From Asterias amurensis (Eukaryota > Echinodermata > Asteroidea > Forcipulatida > Asteriidae), in the NCBI RefSeq assembly GCF_032118995.1, contig NC_092650.1:21576501-21640500 (forward strand): 64,000 nt of DNA. Reading direction: 5' to 3'. The notes beneath the pieces were generated by a model, which saw nothing but the letters and a program-made list of their open reading frames with translations, was not told the DNA's origin and made no database searches. Each line of letters begins with the position of its first letter. The first letter of the stretch is position 1. Made by a program: the position numbers and the translations under genes. Of the stretch, positions 54,496-64,000 are shown in pieces.

Positions 54496-56556
54496 ACAGT
54501 TCGTTGCATAGTCTTTCGGAAAATTGGCTGCAGGGTCGACCCAGCCCCCCTCTATGTCCATTTATGAAAAAAAAGAAAGAGGAAATCGGTTGCCCATGGC
54601 AACAACACCCTAGCAACAACATCCTTAGCAACAGCCATAGCAACCAATTCTGACACCACCAAAAACAGGTACTCATCAGTCTGGTACTTGTTCTCAAACA
54701 CATGTACTGTATGTATACTGTATAGGATACCAGCCAAGCCAGTACATATCAGCCTTTTGTCAACACATGGTTCTTGGACGATCTTGGCTCGTAATATACA
54801 AGGTATTCTCTATAAATTACGGATGAAATATTTCTTCGGTCAGCCGACCGTCATCATAATCAATCACTCACCCCAACTGTCATCGTAATTGTCCTACCCA
54901 GACCCTTACCACAATCAAGACATCATCCAAGACCCTAACCCTCCAATTTGGATTGATGTCCAGTTGATGCGCTTGATGCTCAATAGACCTTTATCACAGT
55001 GTGGCTGGCCATCTTGATTTTACTCCATTCCAACTCATTGTAGCCAAACTAAGGCAAAACGAAATCATAGTCTGGTGCCATGTTTGCGCAACGAATGTTA
55101 GTATTCATTACTGTTGTGGAAACAGGGAACATGACCAAGATAGTGACAACGTCATTAAGGTCTATAAACCTTATGCAGTGACCTCATCCAGCCACCATCT
55201 CAGAGGTTAAACGATGATGAAACAATAAAAACGCACAGATCTGTACAGCCAATTAAAAGGGTGAGGGCACCCTCCTGATATGACATCAGGCGCATAAGGT
55301 CCATACAGAGCAAATTCAGTTATCCCTTCAATCTACAACTCTAAACACACTTGATTAAAGAGGCGATAAAATGTTCTTAATTCACTTGAAATCTGTTTTA
55401 TTGAATCATTGCATACTGCTACCAAAGGGGTAATCACTCCAACATGGCCCAATGCTGGCTAAGTGTACATGGTTCCTGTTACATTGGACAGTGGGATATA
55501 CTATCTTTATAAATAGTTTCTTCTTGCACTGCAATATTAATAAACACCTAGGATTCACATTTAAGTTAAATAACAATACAGAAACTGAAGCTCAAAATTG
55601 TTTAAAAACAGTTTCCCTTTTATGCAACAGTTCTTACCCACAAAAACAAAATCATCACACATTATCTAATAAAAATGCAAAACCAATAGTAATTTTCTAT
55701 CATTATTGTCGTGATCGTTTACACAGTACATCTGGCAAAAAAATGCCAACCGTACAAGACATCGGCATTTCACTTCGACAAACAAGATTGTTATTATTAG
55801 TATATAATTAGTTCCATGTAAAATGAAAGCAGTATACCTTATAAACGAGTGTGTATCGGAGCCACTTTGTGTCACGATTCACTTTGGTTTAAATAACTCG
55901 TATTGATATGAGGATTTTTTCTGTATATAACTTTTAGTGTGCGTCATATATAAACGTTTGAGATACTTTGTTTTCTAAGTCTCGCAAAATGTCCATGAAA
56001 TATTTTGACAAAATACAATATCAACAACCTGGATAGAAAGATGCCCACTAATTGTGCAAGACGCATACAGTGAGCATAATTACACAGCAAAAAAAGAAGT
56101 TAGCCTTTGAAAAGTGTTTTAAGGTCGGGTGTGCAAGTGTTTCCAACATCATTTTTAACAGTGAGTTGGATTGGATCACATTTGAAATTGTGTGCATCTC
56201 TACGGATCAAAAGACATTCTTAAGTTAGTGTTGTATAGATTTACAACTGTACAAGTATCAAACATTCCACACACTATATCTCCACATTCAAGTTAAAACC
56301 AAATTCAATTCCTTATACAGTTATTCTACAAATTGTGGTGTGTTTTTTCTCTCTCTTGTCTTTAAGTAGTTGGATAGCTAACAATGAAAAATATTTCTGA
56401 CAAAAAGACGCCAATATGTATGCATATCACCACAAAAGTTATGGTTTAAGTCATGAATACATTTTGACGTCAACAAAGCAGTTGGACCAGGTCACCTCCC
56501 CCTCCCCTTCAAAAAAACAATTTGGGCATATCTATAATGTGTCAGAAAGCCACTCA
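54496..56556. other. Intergenic / 3' flank of the ADP/ATP carrier gene
   Basis: No coding exon recognised. 'gcaacaacaccctagcaaca'-type short repeats at about 54599-54645. On the minus strand the sequence directly below 56557 is the carrier's 3' UTR; an AATAAA on that strand (55397-55402) is a candidate poly(A) signal, giving a 3' UTR of about 1.1 kb. Confidence 0.45.
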
Positions 56557-59500
56557 TTATGAAATGAAGGCCTTGACTTCGTCGTAGAGCACCAGTACGA
56601 GTGCACCGCCTGTACCACGGAGAACGTTGGAGAGGGCTCCCTTGAAGAAAGCGTTGGCTCCTTCGTTCTTTGCGATCTTCCTCCAGCAATCAATGGTGTT
56701 CTTGTACATGATGTCTTTGCGGCCGGACTGCATCATCATGCGTCGACGAACGGTGTCGAAGGGGTAGGAGATGATACCTGAGCATGTGGTCACGGTCTGG
56801 GCTACCATCCAGGAGATGATGAGATTCTTGGACAGGTGAGGGGGAAGCATACCCTTGGCGGTGTCGTAAAAGCCAAAGTAAGCTGCTCTGTAGATGATGA
56901 TGCCCTGTACAGAGACGGAGAACCCACGGTACAACCCAAGCATGCCATCGGACTTGTAAATACTGCTCAGGCAGTTGCCGAGACCAGAGAACTGACGATC
57001 AGCACCAGCTTTACCCACATCAGCGGCGAGACGGGTACGGGCAAAATCAAGAGGGTAGACAAAGCAGAGAGAGGTTGCACCAGCGGCACCACCAGAGGCG
57101 AGGTTACCAGCGAAGTATCTAAAGAATTGCTTATTCTTGTCAACTCCGCTCAAAAAGACCTGCTTGTACTTGTCCTTGAAGGCAAAGTTAAGTGCCTGGG
57201 TTGGGAAGTAACGGATGACATTGGCCAAGTTTCCACGCCATAAGGAAAAGAAGCCCTGCTCTTTGGTTACCCTTGAGAAGCAGTTTGCAATGCCAGTGTA
57301 CTGATCAGCCTTGGCAATTTGTGTTGATGCATGTTGGACCTGCATAAAGAATTAGAGAAAGAAATCAAATATTTAATTGATTTATAAAAAACCAATATTA
57401 ATAACTTATATAATTATAATTGTAATAATGTGTAAACTTTGCCGCAAGATATAGATGAATTTGATGACATACTAACATTAGATAGCTTGTATGTCAGATT
57501 TGTGACGATTTACTCGTTTCTGGTAACATTGTGGAAAAATAAGGGCAGTGTTCTCCACACACGTAAATTGGGAGGGCGGACCGGCCTCCTAAAATTTAGG
57601 CCGCCCTGCTTAATTATTGGCCGCCCTGCCCAAAGAAGTACAAAGAGACTATTTTTAGACTGCATTTAATAAGATCAAACGAGTACCTGACAAGCCAGAG
57701 CTGACTTCAAAATTATAGCATTAGAAATGCGATCATAAACAAACGTTAAAACACTATGTACACACGGCAACATGGTTCGTATATGCCAAGTGCATATGCA
57801 TCAACCAACCATGCACACACACCACGCTCACCATCAACGATGAGAATACCCACTGCATGCATAGTGCATGAACAGTCCGCACGCTGTGATTGGCCGTTGA
57901 TATACTCCAACACAACACGCACGTTCACAAACTAAGAAAGAATTACCACACAGTGCCGCACGCATGTACAGAATGGTACGGTGTACAGCCTTGAAGCATG
58001 TTCAAACATGTCAACTTTCGCCCATTGAGGGCGTGCGCGATGCGGGGCAAAGTTCATTGATCCTTGAATCTCGATTATTTTATTACAAACGAAGTTCTTA
58101 ACAGAACCGCAAATCACCAATTCATGGAAATGGTTTTGGATGGAAAAAGTATTATTTAGGGCCATAATTTGGGGATAAGATTGTCCAAAAATGTGGGGGG
58201 GGGGGGGGGGTTTCCGTCCGAGCATGGTCCGATCACCTGCTTTCTAAATTCCGACGTGCGGCATGCCGATCATCCCTTTGAGGTTATTGGTGCGGCGCAC
58301 AAAGCAAAATGTATAACAAACTGTAGTTTTGATTTAGTTTTTTAAATGAGGAATTGTTCCAACCGAAATGGATGCCCATCAATAGGTAGGTAGCGTCGTC
58401 GTAATACATTATTTTAAGAAAATGGTTTTCTCAAGCATTTGTTGCCTTCACGTCCGCTGACGTCATATCAAAATGGGCCGCCCTCCTAAAAAAAAAGTCT
58501 GTGGAGAACACTGAAGGGAAAGGAAAAAAATTATATTCATAATGCATGTTCATCTCATTTGAATAAATGAAATACCGACGGTTTCATAATGAATGAAAAA
58601 GGGGTGGCAGGATCCAGAAACTTGTAACAAAAAAAATCAAGTTTCCCCAAAAGATCTTGGGAACATTCCCATATTATTGATCATATTATATCGTAGCGTC
58701 ATAACGTTATCGACCCTCATATGTTTTCGAACCCCAACTTTGATTCCCATTTACCGCGTGTTTGTGCGAGCTGCACCGGTGACAGAAGCTATGCAGTTTA
58801 CTCACGGTCTGTATTTTCATCAGGCTTAATCATGCTGAGAATAAAGTTTCCTGTCGTTGGTTATTCTCAAACATTTATAACATGATTGATTTTTGGTACA
58901 CATCTCTAGTGCATTATTATGCCAACATTCAAATGAGTCAAAGAAACATCATCCAACCTCGAAAATTCAAAACAAAATTTCCAGACCTGTATGCTTCGTT
59001 TTTGAAAGGGCAAAGGCACCAAGGCATTTTCTCTTTGGCAAAGGGCACCCTATGAGGAAATTGAAAATTTCTACTGGAGCATTTCAAGGGCACCAAGGCA
59101 ATGACAAGGGGCAACGGAGGCAATCGCCTCCATTGCCTCCGTGAAGTATCAGGCCTGAATTACTATCTGCTAGATTGAGTTTCATTCTAATTTAGTCGCT
59201 AGATGGATCACATGAGGTGGTTACTATTTGGGATTCTATGATGTGCCATTATTGGGAAGAAATTGAAATATTTTAAGTGAAAATAAGATTAACTGCATAC
59301 AACTACTGTAATAAATTCCGATAAGCGTAATAAATATTAAGTCTAAATTAAAGAGAAAACATCATAGATTGGTTTCTTATCTCCTGAAACCAAACATTAC
59401 TGGTCTGAAATGGAGGAAACATGGGTTGTTATGAAGTGTGAGTGCATCAAGGGGGTGTGGGGTGTTTTACTTTCATGCCTTAATATATCTCTGGATTCTA

Positions 59501-60627
59501 ATATAGTAGCCATAATGCCTTAGGGCAAAAATGTAATTAAATTTGTTAAGTAGTAATTGAATAATATTTTTGATTTATTTTGCACGCCATACTAGCTCCT
59601 GAATATTCAATAACATACCAACCAATGAAAGTTGTGAAAACATATGACGTTGCTCCAATGCCGTGCATGCATATAAGCACTGTTAATGGCGGACTGTCTC
59701 TCGCAACGTAAAACCAAAACTTTAAAAATTTCAACACACCATGAAGTGTAACTGTAAGTGTTATTGTTAAAAAATTTGATAGATGATTTGAAAAAAATCG
59801 TTTAGTTCTTTATTGTGAACAATTTTCCTGTTATCCTACTGAAAACACATGACACCAGGATATAGGTATACTTTACATTAAATAAATTGCAACATGAACG
59901 ATAAATCCCAACCAAGGAAGAGTTGACCTAATGTTATGTCTCCCCCCCCCCCCCCTAAAGTTGCATGCAGGGAGATGCGGAAAATTCGGACTAGTGTTTA
60001 GTTTCTTGATATATATACATTTATAATGAATTGGCACCACCAGAAACTAAAATAAAGGGATCGATAATGGCAAAATAGAAGCCACGCTATTTCACCTCGG
60101 CCAGACAGTTCTCACTAAGAAGGGAGGTCACCAACCAGATGATGCATTACGCAACGTCTTTCGTATGCAAATTTTGTGAAATGTCCAAAATTCTACATCC
60201 AATAATGTGGTTCTATTCGTCGGGAAACCGGTTGGCAATAACAACAAAATCCGGCAACATAACTGTGGAAATCAAACAACATTTCTTTGGTGTATATTCT
60301 TTATTTACGCTGATAAAAAGATCAGAAATTTGATTTACCGGTAGGCTATTCGTTCACAGCATGCGTGTCGTAGTGTGCATGCATGCATGCGTGCTGCGGC
60401 GGGGGGAAATGCCCATGTGATTTTACTGGTCGACGAGTGTGGCAAGGTTACCGATTTTCAGGCTCTTAAAAAACAGTTTATTACACACGAATTTGGAAAA
60501 TAATTACCTGCAATAGCAACTTGACTCTTTCGATGGGGGCTACAGCCGTCTTAGAGATGGCTGCAGAGATTCCACCGGCCAAAAGATCCTTCACGAAGGA
60601 GGTAACGGCTTCTTTGCTGATCGACAT
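56557..60627 (-). CDS. ANT: ADP/ATP carrier (adenine nucleotide translocase)
   Basis: Two exons: 60508-60627 (ATG at 60627, 40 codons, [20 protein letters not shown] ... ERVKLLLQ) and 56557-57339 (260 codons plus stop), joined in phase 0 (CAG|GTAATT, CAG|GTCCAA). The 300-residue protein has the tripartite mitochondrial carrier fold with [14 protein letters not shown] and PFDTVRRR motifs and the diagnostic RRRMMM signature near residue 245, which marks ADP/ATP exchangers. It swaps cytosolic ADP for matrix ATP across the inner mitochondrial membrane. No internal stops and high conservation suggest a functional gene. The 3.2-kb intron sits at the same place as intron 1 of vertebrate ANT genes (after VKLLLQ); no further introns interrupt the gene. 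The intron holds an inverted-repeat insertion at 57548-58513. Confidence 0.95.
57548..58513. mobile_element. Terminal-inverted-repeat element in the carrier intron
   Basis: Ends CAGTGTTCTCCACA and TGTGGAGAACACTG, flanked by AAGGG on both sides (candidate 5-bp target duplication). Near-terminal 'gggagggcgg' / 'gggccgccctcc' is also inverted. It contains a long G-run at 58195-58210 and no transposase frame. Probably a non-autonomous DNA transposon of about 966 bp; superfamily unclear. Confidence 0.65.
58514..60507. other. Remainder of carrier intron, no gene
   Basis: Contains a degenerate block with repeated 'gggcaccaaggca' (58990-59150), a C-run at 59942-59955 and (GCAT)n at 60379-60392. No coding exon seen on either strand. 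Confidence 0.5.
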
Positions 60628-60695
60628 GATGGCTTTCCCAAGTTGTAGAGGCTGAATTTCGCCGGTAACGTAACAAAATGGATGCCCACGTTTAG

Positions 60696-60703
60696 TGACG
60701 TCA
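60696..60703. promoter_or_regulatory. CRE-like TGACGTCA upstream of the carrier start
   Basis: A perfect palindromic CRE core about 69 bp upstream of the ATG at 60627. CREB/ATF sites are common in promoters of respiratory-chain genes. It could lie in the 5' UTR. Confidence 0.4.
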
Positions 60704-60903
60704 TCGACTGCCTTTTTCCCCTCGCTTTTTAATCCACGGTATAAAATAGTTCCAAATTATTTGCAATAATTTTGAGCTTGTAACTTAAAAAGATACAGAA
60801 CTTTAAATATTTAGTTCATTTTGTTATTTAAGTTGTATTTTTTTTTTATATTACCTGGATCTCTCCCATTTGTGTGTAAATAAACCTTGCGCAATAATAG
60901 TAC

Positions 60904-62640
60904 TATCCACTAAGTGAAGCGGCATAAAGACACGTGACTTGTGAGGTAATTGATCGAGGAGGAATTTCCCTTCAATTGTACAACTTAATTTTGTAGTAGG
61001 GTGCAATAATTAAATTTCTAATCTCCAAAATAACTGCTTTACCTTTTTTTGTTTTTAAACACTGCTTTATGCACACAGTTTTATTTAAATAAACAATATT
61101 AGTGTACATTTGAGTCACACCGGGGCGGATTTGTTCTGAGATAAAAGATAAAGTAGATCATATTCTCTACGACATTACGGATATCCCTATTATCAAAATA
61201 GACGAGTCCACTCACTTGCGGGTTTGTGGGTCAGAAGTCTTGTGGGGGTGTGCGTAGAGTAGGAAACGCACTCAAAGCTATGCGGAAATTACTCATTTCG
61301 TTGGATTATCTTCCCCGGGTTGACCTAGGTTTCCCCAACGCATTCGAATAAGTTTGGCCCATAGAGCTGCATGATTTTGACGGGGCTCAGCCGCTCACTG
61401 CACCCGGGTCAGCCATAAGAAGTAGGCCTGGCTAGAGGCTGGTGCGTCAAGTCCTCCATCCATTCCAATGATGCTTCATGATCAAGACGAACAAACTTTC
61501 TCAACGCCATTTTGTTTATAATTCTGCGGGAACTTTCAGCATGTAGATTTAGCCCTTCTTATTTTTTCAGTAGTTTGGACACAAATTTTAACCCTAAAAA
61601 CAGCGACTTTGTAAGCATTTAGTTGTTTTGGGGTTTGTTTTTTTAAGCCGAGTACTTTTGTATCAACTTGATCCTGTAAATTAATTTAGCGTTGCAGTTT
61701 TACCATGAAAATAATTTAACGACTTTTACGTTTTGTGAATACACGAAAAAAATATTTTACTATCTTTTCGTGAATCCACAAATAATGTGCGTAATGCACA
61801 AACTTAAAGTAGTTCCAGTAGTTTTTATCACATAGGTGTGATAAAATTGCTGGTGTGAAAAAATGCTGGTTGGGGGAAGTTGGCGTTCGATGTCAGGGGG
61901 CGGGGCTCACCAAAATAGGATCTGTTGTTAGGTGCCCGTCCGCTAACGATCCACAACCCCTGCTCAAAAGGTTACTTAATTCCTTTAAAATTATTGCGCG
62001 TTTTTGGCGTCAAGCCATGCAACTAAAATAATATTTTTTCCATAGGCATTTAAACCATTATACACTTTCGGTAAACAGTATTGTCCAAGTCCCACACTTC
62101 GTGTATCACAACTTAAATATCAAATAACAAACCTGTGAAAATTTAGGCTCAATCGGTCATGCGGAGTCGGAAGAAAATAACGGGAAAACCCACTCTTGTT
62201 TTCGCGCGTTTCGCCGTGTCATGACATGTGCTTCAAATAAATCCGGAATTCTCGCTATCGAGAATTGATATTGTTTTAATGTTTTCTCAAAAAGTAAAGC
62301 ATTTCATGGAACAATATTTCAAGAGAAGTCTTTCACCATTACCTTCTGTAAACCCTGTAATTTATTTGTAAATCTGTGAACGTGTTTTTTTTTTCTGTAC
62401 CGAAAGTGTTTACTGTCCAATAAGTCTAAAAGGGTGAAGAAGAAATATAACACACAAGAGGGGAATCACCCTGAGTTAATACTAGTCTTATCTTCAGTTA
62501 GGACTAGCATTAAGTTTTAGGACTAGTCCTAAGTTTGGACTGGAAGTTCTCTGTACATACAATCAATCCCAGATCTCCATAGTTGTCAAAACAAACGCAG
62601 GCACAGTCAAAACTTTATGTTTTCCCCAAAAGCTTTACCA
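60904..62640. other. Intergenic stretch, no gene
   Basis: Contains the dispersed repeat related to 1690-1900 (about 61338-61415) and a family B MITE remnant at about 62470-62545 ('gttaggactagcattaagtt'). No exon recognised. Confidence 0.5.
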
Positions 62641-62645
62641 TTGAC

Positions 62646-63030
62646 TTTTAAAGACAGTGGACACTATTGGTAATTGTCAAAGACGAGTCTTCTAACTTTA
62701 TGTATCTCAACATGTGGATAAAATAACAAACCTGTGAAAATTTGAGCTTGATTGGTCATCGGAGTTGCGAGATAACTATGAAAGAAAAAAAAGACCGCTG
62801 TCACACGTGTGCTTTCAGATGCTTGATTTAGAGACCTCAAATTCTAAACTTGAGGTCTCGAAATCAAATTCGTGGAAAATTACTTCTTTCTCGAAAACTA
62901 CGTCACTTCAGAGGGAGCCGTTCCTCACAATGTTTTACACTATCAACCTCTCCCCATTACTCTTTAGCAAGTGAGGTTTTATTCTGATAATTATTTTGAG
63001 TAATTACCAATAGTGTCCACTGCCTTTAAA
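62646..63030. repeat. MITE family A, full-length copy, reverse orientation
   Basis: Ends 'ttttaaagacagtggacact' and 'caatagtgtccactgccttt'; marker on the minus strand (cttcagagggagccgttcct). About 385 bp. The 69-codon frame over it is an artefact. Confidence 0.9.
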
Positions 63031-63151
63031 CAAGGAAATGCGTGCTCCCCGCCCCCCCCCCCCAAAAAAAACCCCACAAACAACAACAACATCACTAACA
63101 GATGCCTATCCTTGGGTAGCATCACTTGACATGTGTTAGAAATCAATTATT

Positions 63152-63262
63152 TCACAAAGACTGTTAGGACTAGCCCTCAGTTTAGGACTTGTCATGGGAG
63201 ATATTAAAAGCTAGTCCTAAGTTAGGGTGAGTAACTCGTCCTAACTCAAGATATCCACTCCT
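63152..63262. repeat. Palindromic MITE family B remnant
   Basis: 'ttcacaaagactgttaggac', 'agtcctaagttagggtgagt' and 'aactcgtcctaactcaag', ending 'atatccactcctgg'. Confidence 0.7.
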
Positions 63263-64000
63263 GGTAACTTAAATAAAGACCAAAGCAAAACCTGGGGAAC
63301 AACTCGGTGATGGTTGTGTCATTATCACCGCCTATACAAAACCCTGAACCTGAAACATGTTAGATTCTGTTGTTGTTACTGTTTGTTGTTGGTTTGGGAC
63401 GTTTTTTTCCTGTTGGTTTTTATTTGCTTGTTTTTTGTGGGATTTTTTTTAAGGGGGGCGTGGCTTCATTTACTTCCAGAAAAACGACAAAACTTGAAAC
63501 TTGGAAAGACCACACACACACACACACACAAGTAAAGCTTAAGTCACTTAAATCTTCTTTTAATTGCAAAATCATTGGCAGATATTCTGAAACAGGTTTT
63601 AGTAAAGTTTTTAACATTCTAATACCTTTCTTCTTCTGTTTTGTTTTTGCATCACCTGGAAAATACTTGAGAAAACTTTTTGAAGATATCAAGTAAACTC
63701 TGTCTTGCTTTCCTTTTCCTTCTTATACTTCCCTTTATATGTCAGATGTTGTTTTCAACCACTCTGCTCGTCTTAAAATACTGAACACATTAAATACTTT
63801 ACTTAAAACCGTCTTCAGTTCGTTTTTCAAATAAAATAGATTCCTTTTTGTTGTAATGGGCAAACTGAATGGTTTACCAAACGTTGAATATGATAACCAA
63901 GCTAAATCAACCACAAGAGCAATCTCTGCCCTCCCATTCCCAGGGCTCAAATTTGAATGAAAATTCCACAAGACCAAAGGGTTGTTGTTATAATGACTAG
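63263..64000. other. Right end of window, no gene
   Basis: AT-rich, with a (CA)n run at 63511-63531. No frame resembles a known protein. Confidence 0.5.

Noticed and set aside
54116..54567. Pair of similar frames on opposite strands (93 and 113 codons) as a gene pair
   Set aside because: They read the two arms of one palindromic MITE.
56836..57243. Plus-strand 135-codon frame
   Set aside because: Antisense shadow of the ADP/ATP carrier.

Overview
This window is eukaryotic. The genes are split by GT-AG introns, the spaces are packed with palindromic MITEs, tRNA-derived SINEs, a Tc1/mariner relic and long microsatellites, and there are no operons. The protein families (ADP/ATP carrier, mitofusin-type GTPase, UDP-glucuronosyltransferase) and the repeat style suggest a marine deuterostome. 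An echinoderm, possibly a sea star, is my best guess from recalled repeat families; I could not check it.

Layout. (1) 1-4.2 kb: two first exons of UDP-glucuronosyltransferases (UGT), both on the minus strand. The left one runs off the window. No glycosyl-donor-domain exon lies between them, so they look like alternative first exons or tandem duplicates. A roughly 530-bp (ATA)n array and a SINE-like repeat separate them. (2) 4.2-9.3 kb: repeats only. (3) 9.28-51.77 kb: a direct tandem segmental duplication with two units of about 20.6 and 21.9 kb. Each unit carries one minus-strand, many-exon gene for a divergent mitofusin/Fzo-like membrane GTPase. I reconstructed the exons by hand from reading frame, splice sites and phase: copy 2 (33962-48366) appears complete at about 690 residues. 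Copy 1 (11720-25225) has lost one phase-changing exon to a 416-bp deletion with GTT microhomology and is probably a pseudogene or a truncated G-domain gene. The middle of the two copies is almost identical while the G-domain exons and last exon differ much more, which suggests gene conversion. Each copy has collected its own insertions, and the other copy often preserves the empty site. (4) 51.8-53.3 kb: a diverged tandem array of about 180-bp units. (5) 54.1-54.5 kb: a full palindromic MITE. (6) 56.56-60.63 kb: a complete two-exon ADP/ATP carrier gene on the minus strand. (7) 60.7-64 kb: intergenic sequence and repeats.

The mitofusin-like proteins and the ADP/ATP carrier would both act in mitochondrial membranes, but nothing shows that they are co-regulated. 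The most unusual material is the mobile DNA inside copy 2: an 895-bp foldback element whose arms are 42-bp tandem repeats, with a 6-bp target duplication and an empty site in copy 1; an 812-bp inverted-repeat element inside the tRNA-like head of a SINE, also with a 6-bp duplication and an empty site in copy 1; and a 1.57-kb foldback element.
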